Shown: one piece after another, positions 45,772 through 53,388 of the stretch
How positions within the stretch are numbered: position 1 is the first letter of the stretch
Layout of the letters: every line of letters starts with the position of its first letter
NCBI GenBank assembly: GCA_003116975.1
Contig: BGKB01000025.1
Location: 186,001-250,000, forward strand
Length of the DNA stretch: 64,000 nucleotides
Origin: Aurantiochytrium sp. KH105
Lineage: Eukaryota; Sar; Bigyra; Thraustochytrida; Thraustochytriidae
Direction: 5' to 3'
Made by a program: the position numbers and the translations under genes
The notes under the pieces: model-generated
What the model was told of the DNA's origin: nothing
Database searches by the model: none
The model's input: the letters and a program-made list of their open reading frames with translations, nothing else

Positions 45772-48642
45772 TTAATTGCGGTGGCTGGGCTCGGTCCACT
45801 CAAAGGGCGCTGGTGGCTCGGCGCTATCCTCATCGTCATCTGCGCCCATGGCCGCGCCCGTGGGGGGCACTGCAACTTTCATGACGTCTTCATCTTCGCC
45901 CGGCTGACGATCTCGCAAGACAAAGATACCCATGGGGTGGTCCATCGGGTACACTGGGACGTAGCGCTGCCTGTCGTCAGTCTTGAAGCGAATGTACTTG
46001 CTCTGTTGTGCTGTCACGCGAAGAGGATTCGTGAGCTTCGTCACGGGAGCCTCGTGTTCCGGGCTATTGCTCTTCTTGCTTTTGGTCTTCTTCTTGGTGT
46101 CTTCGTCCTCGTCCTCCTCCATGGCGTCGAGGCCGGTGTCCTTGCGCTTGAGCGCCTCGCGCGCCTTGGCCTTGGCCGTCATGGAGAGAACAGCCGTCTT
46201 GACGCGCACCTGTTTCTTCTCCTTCTTCTCCTGCATTGGCTTCGGGTAGTCAAAGAACTTGAGGTCCTCGTAGCAGTCAACCTCAAAGTTGGTGGGCATG
46301 TCGAGCTGCCAGTTGACACCAATAAGCGCCGTCGGGGTAAGCGTGAGCGAGATCATGTGCAGCATGGGGTACCAATACCAGTACTGGGTCCACAGCACCA
46401 TACCAACCACGGCAGGCGGCTTGGTGAAGCCTGTGCGAGATTTGAGCTCCACCTTGACGTTGCGGCCGCCTGCGTCGATGAGACCCGTGGCCAAAATGGC
46501 GCCCATTCGCGTCATCGTCGGCGAATGCTTGGCATCGCCGATTGTCTGCGAAAGCTTATGGCGCAAGATTTTGGCCTTGTTGTTCGTCTCCGGGTTTTGC
46601 TGCATGAGCAGCATGGCGCACGCAAGGAGAGCGCCCTGCTTGACGAAATCAACTTTGTCATCCTTGAGGTGATCGAGCAGATTCAGCGCCTCGGTAGGAT
46701 CATCCATGTGCGAGCATCCAATCGCCAGAGCCATGCACGCGCCATAGCGCACGTGCGGGTTGTAGCTCTCAGAAAGAAGGGCGATGAGCTCCGGAATGCG
46801 CTCTGGAACGTTGAGCATGACAAAACCAAGGGAAGTCACCGCGGCGCGACGCACGTCGTCGGCCACGTCCGAGACAGCCACGTGCAAGAGGCGCCGAATC
46901 GCGGCGTTGTTTGCTGTGCCCGCGTACGCGAGACCGACCGTGTACATGCCACCATAGCGGAGGATGGGGTCCTTGTCGCGGCAAAGTTGCTCGATGAGCG
47001 CATCGGCGGCCTCTTCCTGGCCGTACATGACCATTGCCACCGCGAGGCCGAGGCCGCGAATAATCTTTTCGTGCTGCGTGTCGTGAGCGTACCCGAGGAT
47101 ATCGGCCACAACGTCAGCATGTTTGGAGCCGCCACCCAACATCACCATACCCATGGCGAGCGCCGCACCCTCGCCAGCCACGGCGTTATCGTTGTACACC
47201 ACGTTCTGTAGTTTTTCTGCCAGTCCGGCGTCCCCCGAAGCCATGGCGACGAGACCGACGCCGAGACAGGCGCCATGCTGCAGTGCTTCGCGCGCAGTCT
47301 CGTTCTCCTGGTTGCCAGCGCCATCAAGAGCCGTCGTCAAGTACTCGAGCGCGCTTGACCCGTTCTCGTTGGTGGCGCCCTCGCCGGCATGAATGAGACC
47401 AAGAGCATAAAGGGCGCCGCCCTCGGAATAAGGGCTCTGCGAAGCGCCGGTGCCCAGGTCGCTGGGAAGGTAAGGCTGCAAGAGGTCCATGCTAGGCTTG
47501 ACATTGCCCTTGTGAATGACGCCCAGACTTGCGGTGGCGGTGAATTTGGCCCAGTTTGTGGCGCGACCAAGCCACTCAAGGTTGTTGCGCACAAAAGAAT
47601 CCACAGTCGTGCCTGCCTGCAGGTAGCTATGCGCAACAATGGTGGCATTATGCAGGACCGAATTCTTACGTCCCTGCTCCACAGACTGCTTGAGCAGGCG
47701 CAGGCCTAGAGCATCGGTCTTGTTGTTCTTGTAGAGAAAGTCCAAGTACATGGCAGTACTGATGCCTTCGCCGAGAATTTCCCGCACGGTAAGAAGGCGC
47801 CGCTCATCGCCGTCAGGAAGGTCCGCAGACGATTTGGACCCTTCAGGCTTCGGCAAGGCTGCCAAGAGCTCCCCCACGAATCGTTGATCTTGAAGTTCCA
47901 TAAGATCAAAGACAGCTTGGTAGGCCGTGAGGTACTCGTCGTCATCCTGTTCGATGAGCTTCATGATGAGGGACGCATACTTGGCCACCTCCCCAAGGTA
48001 GTGGAGGCAGGTTGCGAGCTCGATGTACTTACAAGAGTCGCGTTGTTCCTCGTAGAGGCGAACCAGCGTGCTAAAGACTTCACGGCGGAACGAGCGGCTC
48101 GACACGTGCCGTTGGCACACTTGCATGCAGTGCGAGAGCATTTCCGGAAGCTCGTCGCCCGAGCGAACAAGGGCGTCCTCAACCTTGTCGAGACGGTTGG
48201 CCTCCAGAGCGATGCCCAGGGCCTGGCGAAAGTTCCCCAGTGAGTAGCACTTTTCAAACATGCCCTCGACGATGCGCTCCAGCTTGGGGTCCACCTCAGC
48301 TTCCTCGCTGCGAAGAGCAATGTATTGTTCGATGCATTTGCCCACGATGGTCACTTCGTACTCACCAGCAGAACCGACATCGAAGAGGTCCCCTGCGGAG
48401 AGCGCGAGGCGAAGGGCGTCGTCGTATTCCTCGAGATGGTAAAAGCACTTGCTCGAGACAAATGCGGCTAGCTCTTGGTGCGGAAAGGATTCGTCCTCGG
48501 AGAGGGCCTCGATTGTGTCGAGTGTGTCAGCAACCTCTGCCCAGTGCTCATCGAGGACACTCAGCAGCTTTTCCAGCGCGTACGCCTGGAGCTTGTCGTC
48601 CTCCTCGTCCAGGAGGCCCAGAAGGCCAGTGACCGAGTTCAT
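45772..48642 (-). CDS. RPN2: 26S proteasome non-ATPase regulatory subunit RPN2/PSMD1
   Basis: The product is 956 residues, close to human PSMD1 (953). RPN2 is a scaffold of the 19S base that contacts Rpn13 and the 20S core side. The N-terminus MNSVTGLLGLLDEEDDKLQA and the PC repeats between about 400 and 750 (for example RYGGMYTVGLAYAGT, VRYGACMALAIGCSH and GALLACAMLLMQQN) are characteristic. The C-terminal part has the family block PMLHMISLTLTPTALIG, then a Lys-rich linker (KEKKQVRVKTA) and the ending PVYPMDHPMGIFVL. This is the second proteasome gene in the window, about 10 kb from PSMA6; the two are not linked in an operon-like way. One uninterrupted frame. Confidence 0.95.
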   Translation of the reverse strand: MNSVTGLLGLLDEEDDKLQAYALEKLLSVLDEHWAEVADTLDTIEALSEDESFPHQELAAFVSSKCFYHLEEYDDALRLALSAGDLFDVGSAGEYEVTIVGKCIEQYIALRSEEAEVDPKLERIVEGMFEKCYSLGNFRQALGIALEANRLDKVEDALVRSGDELPEMLSHCMQVCQRHVSSRSFRREVFSTLVRLYEEQRDSCKYIELATCLHYLGEVAKYASLIMKLIEQDDDEYLTAYQAVFDLMELQDQRFVGELLAALPKPEGSKSSADLPDGDERRLLTVREILGEGISTAMYLDFLYKNNKTDALGLRLLKQSVEQGRKNSVLHNATIVAHSYLQAGTTVDSFVRNNLEWLGRATNWAKFTATASLGVIHKGNVKPSMDLLQPYLPSDLGTGASQSPYSEGGALYALGLIHAGEGATNENGSSALEYLTTALDGAGNQENETAREALQHGACLGVGLVAMASGDAGLAEKLQNVVYNDNAVAGEGAALAMGMVMLGGGSKHADVVADILGYAHDTQHEKIIRGLGLAVAMVMYGQEEAADALIEQLCRDKDPILRYGGMYTVGLAYAGTANNAAIRRLLHVAVSDVADDVRRAAVTSLGFVMLNVPERIPELIALLSESYNPHVRYGACMALAIGCSHMDDPTEALNLLDHLKDDKVDFVKQGALLACAMLLMQQNPETNNKAKILRHKLSQTIGDAKHSPTMTRMGAILATGLIDAGGRNVKVELKSRTGFTKPPAVVGMVLWTQYWYWYPMLHMISLTLTPTALIGVNWQLDMPTNFEVDCYEDLKFFDYPKPMQEKKEKKQVRVKTAVLSMTAKAKAREALKRKDTGLDAMEEDEDEDTKKKTKSKKSNSPEHEAPVTKLTNPLRVTAQQSKYIRFKTDDRQRYVPVYPMDHPMGIFVLRDRQPGEDEDVMKVAVPPTGAAMGADDDEDSAEPPAPFEWTEPSHRN

Positions 48643-48676
48643 TTTGGCTTTCGCAGCTGCTGATACTCTTCTTTCT

Positions 48677-48726
48677 ACTGCTGCTGCTGCTGCTGCTGCA
48701 AATGCTGCTGCAACTGCTGCTGCAAC
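48677..48726. repeat. CTG-rich trinucleotide repeat
   Basis: Seven or more CTG units followed by CTGCTGCAA variants, about 35 bp upstream of the RPN2 ATG, probably in its 5' leader. Confidence 0.85.
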
Positions 48727-48757
48727 TGCTTCGCAACGCGCTCACGGCGGTGCTTGC

Positions 48758-48787
48758 CTGTCCGTCTGTCTGTCTGTCTGTCTGTCT
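48758..48787. repeat. (TGTC)n microsatellite
   Basis: About seven TGTC units upstream of RPN2. Confidence 0.85.
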
Positions 48788-49046
48788 AGCGAACTTCGCT
48801 CGATGGGTCCCTCGACCTCGGCCTGCCCGGCAACCCGGGCGATCGACGGCGCGGCGGCTCGCGGGAGCCAGCGGCGCGCCCGGAGGAGTTCGTGCGGGCG
48901 CGCTCTCGCTCGCTCGCTCGCTCGCTGCGGCTGCGCGGCGCGCGCGGCGGACTCGCGGGCGGTCTCGCGGGCGGTCTCGCGGGTCTGCCGCGCCCGCGCG
49001 CAGAGTATCCGCCGTTGCCGCCGGCGGCGAAGCTTCATCCACCTTG

Positions 49047-49080
49047 GCGAGGATATCCGCGAGTACGCGGATATCCTCGC
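49047..49080. promoter_or_regulatory. Perfect 15-bp inverted repeat with 4-bp spacer
   Basis: Arms GCGAGGATATCCGCG (49047-49061) and its exact complement (49066-49080) flank AGTA. Each arm contains the palindrome GGATATCC, and a third GGATATCC lies 30 bp further on (about 49109-49116, in GGCGGATATCCTGG). The position between two divergent genes fits a binding site for a dimeric regulator or an RNA/DNA hairpin. Function is inference. Confidence 0.7.
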
Positions 49081-49397
49081 GCGTATCCCTCGGCGCCGTG
49101 TTGGAGGCGGATATCCTGGACTAGCGATTGAGGACCGTAGAGGGCGCTAATTATTTAGCCGTTGGCGCGGAGAGGGGCCCGGTTGGCTTCAAGTTGAGTG
49201 TGGAGCGAGTCGCGTGGCGGCCAGAGTCTCCGGTTGGAGTTGATGAGTGGGGGTCGGGGTGAGTGGGCGAGTGGGAAACAGACTTCGTCGTTGGACGCGA
49301 TCGGTGAATGGTATAGAAAAAAAAATGAAATGAATGACTAATAAAAGAGAAGAAAAGAACTGAAGATGAGATCAAATCAGATAAACATCATTTATCG

Positions 49398-49437
49398 GTC
49401 AGTCAGTCAGTCAGTCAGTCAATCAGTCAGTCAGTCG
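49398..49437. repeat. (GTCA)n microsatellite
   Basis: About nine GTCA units with one GTCAATCA interruption, upstream of the BAR protein gene. Confidence 0.85.
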
Positions 49438-49718
49438 ATTGACCGAAGTATTAGCTCTTGAGGCTCTCTCGCGAACTTCTTCTCTCCCCGAAAAAAGAGA
49501 AAGGGAAAGAAGAAAACAACAAGTTTTCCTCTTGCAGCTCAAGCTGGGTGCACCCACTCACTCTCTCTCACACACATTCACACAGTCCTAGGAATTTCCG
49601 GCGCGTAGTTGATACTCTCCAGGGTTCCGTGCCAGTGCCAGACACAACGAACGTGTAGCACCAGCAATAAACAAAACGTTGCTTTAAGAAAAGTGGCACG
49701 CCGCGACGGAAGCGTACG

Positions 49719-51338
49719 ATGGCGGCCTTGATTCGCAGGCTGATCGGCAGCGATCGTGACGAAGACGAGGTCGCGACCGCTCTATGGGGGGAACGAGCAG
49801 GACTCGCGCTCCCGTCGAATCGAAGCTTGTCTGGAGCTGCCTCGCAATTTGGCGGCGACGATGCACAGTCCATGAGAAGCGGCGACTTTGACGACGGCAG
49901 ATCTATGGACGGCCGCTGCGGCCTGGACAAGGACCAAGAGCGTCAATATAAACAGCTCTATGATGCCTTTCTTATCATGGAGGCATCATTGCAGAAATAC
50001 TGGAAGACCTGCACAGCCTTTCTTGAAGTGAGCTCGCTCATGCAGGAGGGCGTCGATCAGATGACCGCCGACGTGCTCTCCTTCTGCAGCTCGATGGAGG
50101 AAGACGCGATGATCCAACGGCTTGAGCACGACGCGCTCTGTATGCGCGATGGAATGGCCTGCGAAGATGTGGTCAACGAGTCTGTGCGCAAACATTTATT
50201 AGGTCCCATGGGAGATCGCCTTGCCTTCTTCCAGGCCATCAAGGTTCGGGCCCGCGACATTGCAACCCATCGTCGAGCCTATCGGGAGCAGCGGAAGAAG
50301 CTTGGCAAAATGCGCGTCGATCGAAAGAGCAACCCAGTCAGACTCAAGGCAGCGGAACATGAGCTTGGCGTTCTGGCCAACAAGTTTGAGTCCACGTTCC
50401 GGAATCTCGTGGGTGACCTTCAGGATCTTCACGAAAATCGCGCACAAATTCTACGCGAACCTTTCGATGCCCTGCGTCGATGCCAGATCGACTTCATGCA
50501 ACACCTGTCTGGCGTGCTTGGCGCCGACATGCGCAAGGATGAAGTCCGATGCATGCATGATTTCGAGCCCGCTTCGAACCAGCACGAGGCCCAGGCGCCG
50601 AATTGGGATATGGGCATCGAGGACTCGGCGAGCGTTGCCGCAGAGTATCACGCGCAGTTCGAGGCCGAGGAGACCCTCTCCGTGCGCACAGGAAATGCAA
50701 GTCAAAGCATTGCTGAGCAGCTTCACCAAAGTCAAGCACAGTCGATGCATCCGGAAAGACTTGTCTCAACAACAACTTCGCTTTCCGCGTCATCTGCATC
50801 GCCAGCCGCGTCAGAGCCGGTGATTTCGTCGTCTTCAGCGGCCGTACTCTCCCAAGGCCATCGTCCGCGACAGCGACACCAGGTGGCGCAAATTGTCAAA
50901 GACTTTCACCTCTTGCGGGGCCGTCGCATCTTTGAGCGCCCTGAGCAATTTCGAGCGCTCGAAGTCGCGCCTCCGGGGCGCCCAGGTCCACTTGCTCGGG
51001 TTAAGGGAGAAACGGCGGACGCAGATGACTCCTCCACTTATGCCATGGTCCGGCGCTTTGCGGCCTCGGTCCGGCGCGTGACGCAAGGCAGTGTATCTGC
51101 ACTTGATCGGGATACACCCGCCAACGACCTCGACGAAACGTCTGCCGCGCGCAAACTTCAGGGTTTCGCGCGAACCGTTGCCGCACAGTCGCAAGCGCGC
51201 GCGCTGGCAGATCAGATATTTGCGGTGCACCGAGACAATGCCGGGTATACCTTTTATTCGAACCCCCACACGGGCTACATGTCTTGGACACGGCCACTCT
51301 TTGTGCGAAAAGGAGGAGAAGGAGGAAGTCTTTCGTAG
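49719..51338 (+). CDS. BAR domain protein with IQ-like and WW-like C-terminus
   Basis: The product is 539 residues. Residues about 70-275 are a helical BAR-type domain. After the first helix (QYKQLYDAFLIMEASLQKYW), a basic helix RRAYREQRKKLGKMRVDRKS and the pattern KAAEHELGVLANKFESTFRN resemble amphiphysin/endophilin BAR proteins, which bind curved membranes. A Ser/Ala-rich linker follows. Near residue 477 ARKLQGFARTVAAQSQAR looks like a diverged IQ (calmodulin-binding) motif. Near 509 GYTFYSNPHTGYMSWTRP resembles a WW domain core, although the first Trp is replaced by Tyr/Phe. No SH3 domain is present. A role in endocytosis or membrane remodelling is inferred from the BAR domain only. The start follows a short leader and is the first ATG of the frame. 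Confidence 0.75.
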   Translation: MAALIRRLIGSDRDEDEVATALWGERAGLALPSNRSLSGAASQFGGDDAQSMRSGDFDDGRSMDGRCGLDKDQERQYKQLYDAFLIMEASLQKYWKTCTAFLEVSSLMQEGVDQMTADVLSFCSSMEEDAMIQRLEHDALCMRDGMACEDVVNESVRKHLLGPMGDRLAFFQAIKVRARDIATHRRAYREQRKKLGKMRVDRKSNPVRLKAAEHELGVLANKFESTFRNLVGDLQDLHENRAQILREPFDALRRCQIDFMQHLSGVLGADMRKDEVRCMHDFEPASNQHEAQAPNWDMGIEDSASVAAEYHAQFEAEETLSVRTGNASQSIAEQLHQSQAQSMHPERLVSTTTSLSASSASPAASEPVISSSSAAVLSQGHRPRQRHQVAQIVKDFHLLRGRRIFERPEQFRALEVAPPGRPGPLARVKGETADADDSSTYAMVRRFAASVRRVTQGSVSALDRDTPANDLDETSAARKLQGFARTVAAQSQARALADQIFAVHRDNAGYTFYSNPHTGYMSWTRPLFVRKGGEGGSLS

Positions 51339-51553
51339 CGTAGCATAGCATAGCGTTTCCGAAAAAGTTATGACAGGGCAGGATGCCTTGCAGCCACGGC
51401 TTAGAACTGTGGCGAGCTATTGTCTCTTTTAAGTCACGTGTGCATGCATAGGTTCTGAAGCATAAACTCTGAAAGACCAACGTCCACTGTTCGCAGCAGG
51501 TACTCTGTACTTATCGTTCTTGGAAATTATTGGTGTTGTTGCTGTTCTTGATA

Positions 51554-51587
<34 letters not shown>

Positions 51588-51628
51588 AAAGTGGCTTTTT
51601 TTTGCGCGCGTGGGTAAGAATCCTTTGT
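51339..51628. other. Convergent spacer with (CGT)n microsatellite
   Basis: 290 bp between converging genes. A CGT run of about 11 units lies at 51555-51588, with short TAGCA repeats near 51338-51353. No gene. Confidence 0.75.
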
Positions 51629-52831
51629 TCACCAATTGTGGCTACGTACCTCCCAGAGTCCGGGCCCTGTGGCCAAGAGAGCAAATACCAAGGCACCGCA
51701 CATGGACAAATACACGATGGCCCAACCCGTTTCGGACTCGTGAAAGCTTTCATTTATGTTCGCGGCAGACTGCGCAGACACCGCCGCTGGCGCTTGCGCA
51801 GTAGACACGGGACTGGGGCCAGAACCGGACGCTGCAGCAACGGCACTGCTTTTGGCCACCGTGGCGACGTGTGATGCACTCTGTCCTTGATAGTAGGTGC
51901 CATCGTCAGAGTGCTGACCGGCCCAGTTGGCTGAGTCAATCATTTCAAGAATGATACCGACCAAACCTGAGAGTGACAAGACGACGAGCATGGTGACGAG
52001 CTTGGTCTGAAACTGGAACTTGCCAAGCGCCTTGTGCATTGCATGTTCGTAGTCGGGCGCATGCAAAAAACGAAACTCGCCTTCGTCATCCTCATCAAAA
52101 CTCGAGGATAACTTGCCCTTGCTTTGCGTGGTGACGTCCGCTTCGCTCACCGCCTCTTGCGAGCGTCGTGAGAGAACCCCAGGTTCAGAGGGAGTTTCAT
52201 TCGAGTCTAATTTAGCAACAAACTCGGCCGTCTGAAAGCTTGCGGGGAAGAGGGACGGTGGCGTGAGCGACTGGCGGCGCAACAAGATGATCATGGCGGT
52301 CCAGATGGAAAAGAAGGTGCTGAGCACGGCGAGTAACAGCATGGGGACCTCAAAGAGGATGAGCGCAGCCACAGGCGGCTTGTACATGAAGCAAAAGAGC
52401 GTACGCTGCTCAAATTCGCCCACAATGGCGCTCAGGAGCGTAGGCCCGAGGGCCATTCCTGCAGCAAGTGCTGCAGCCCGCCGCACGCCACAAACCTGCG
52501 ACTCGAGCCGCACGCCTCGATAGAGGAGTGACCACGTTGACATCGCAAGCAAGAGGAGCAAAATGCCACTCATGAGCGTAAAGAACAAGAGGACAACGCC
52601 ATGGCAGGTGCACCACGCTCGGGAGACTGTGTCAGTGATTACTGTAATGACCGTGAAGAGGAGAACGCCACTCAAGGCCAAGAGGACACCAATAAAATTA
52701 ACGAGCATTGCCAGCAGCGGATCATCGCTGCTGCCCACGCCCGCGAGCCGCTGCGTCGCCGCCATCCAGGTCACGAGCAGCAACACTGTGCTCGTCAGCA
52801 GCAGCGTTAGCGAGTTCCACGTGGGGTTCAT
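51629..52831 (-). CDS. Orphan seven-helix membrane protein, GPCR-like layout
   Basis: The product is 400 residues. Hydrophobic helices lie at about 6-25, 38-66, 77-103, 119-137, 153-184, 276-298 and 371-393. A 90-residue charged loop after helix 5 and a Ser/Ala-rich loop after helix 6 separate them. Helix 3 (HGVVLLFFTLMSGILLLLLA then STWSLLY) has a pattern reminiscent of Frizzled/cAMP-receptor helix 3. A Cys before helix 3 (WCTC) and one before helix 5 (LFCF) could form the usual GPCR disulphide. This is suggestive only. It is not similar to the EGF-7TM trio at 39-43 kb and lacks an EGF module. The first ATG is used. Confidence 0.65.
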   Translation of the reverse strand: MNPTWNSLTLLLTSTVLLLVTWMAATQRLAGVGSSDDPLLAMLVNFIGVLLALSGVLLFTVITVITDTVSRAWCTCHGVVLLFFTLMSGILLLLLAMSTWSLLYRGVRLESQVCGVRRAAALAAGMALGPTLLSAIVGEFEQRTLFCFMYKPPVAALILFEVPMLLLAVLSTFFSIWTAMIILLRRQSLTPPSLFPASFQTAEFVAKLDSNETPSEPGVLSRRSQEAVSEADVTTQSKGKLSSSFDEDDEGEFRFLHAPDYEHAMHKALGKFQFQTKLVTMLVVLSLSGLVGIILEMIDSANWAGQHSDDGTYYQGQSASHVATVAKSSAVAAASGSGPSPVSTAQAPAAVSAQSAANINESFHESETGWAIVYLSMCGALVFALLATGPGLWEVRSHNW

Positions 52832-53388
52832 GGCGGCGGTCCACGTCGGGTCGGGACCACTCGTGGCCCTGTCCTCAGCCGGCTCAGCACCTCAATCACG
52901 TTTGCCTTTCGTGCCTCGACCTAGCAATAAGTCAGGCGAACCAAGGCGGCGCGGTGGCCAGGGTCTGTCGAGGCTCTTTCGCTTTTGAGCGCCCGAGCGC
53001 GCAAGCAATACCTTTGCTGGCTCTCTCTTCTTTTCGATGCAAGTCGATGCAAGTTGATATTTTTATTTTTTATTTTTTTAGCATCACCCAATGTTGTTGT
53101 CGTGACTCGGACACCGTGACAGTGATAGGCTAGGATCAAATGCCTAATTTGTGAAAAGCAGTGGCAATGGTGGCGAGCACCACAAGCTCTCTTCCACTGC
53201 TGACGTTCTTTGCTTGCAATTCCACCTCGCCTGCTAATGAAGAAAGAAATTGCTTTCTTTTCTGGCATAGCACGCACAACAAAAGCAAAATGTTGCAGTG
53301 AGAATGACTTGACGGCAAAAAGCTGAAAGGAATGAAGAGCAGTGTAGTATGTATTTTTTCCTTTTAAATTTTTTCTTCTAAGCTAAAC
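52832..53388. other. Spacer between two minus-strand genes
   Basis: 557 bp, part GC-rich and part AT-rich (TATTTTTATTTTTTATTTTT at about 53058). It should include the 7TM gene promoter and the 3' flank of the multifunctional enzyme. No gene was seen. Confidence 0.5.

Larger units (their letters stand above)
48643..49718. promoter_or_regulatory. Divergent region between RPN2 and the BAR protein gene
   Basis: 1.08 kb holding both promoters. Notable are CTG repeats (48677-48726), a TGTC run (48758-48787), GCTC repeats near 48902-48922, three copies of GGCGGNCTCGCGG (about 48944-48984), the perfect inverted repeat at 49047-49080 and GTCA units (49398-49437). I find no convincing coding sequence. 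Confidence 0.55.

Noticed and set aside
45781-47211. 476-codon open frame on the plus strand opposite RPN2
   Set aside because: Antisense shadow of a well-identified conserved gene; no independent similarity.
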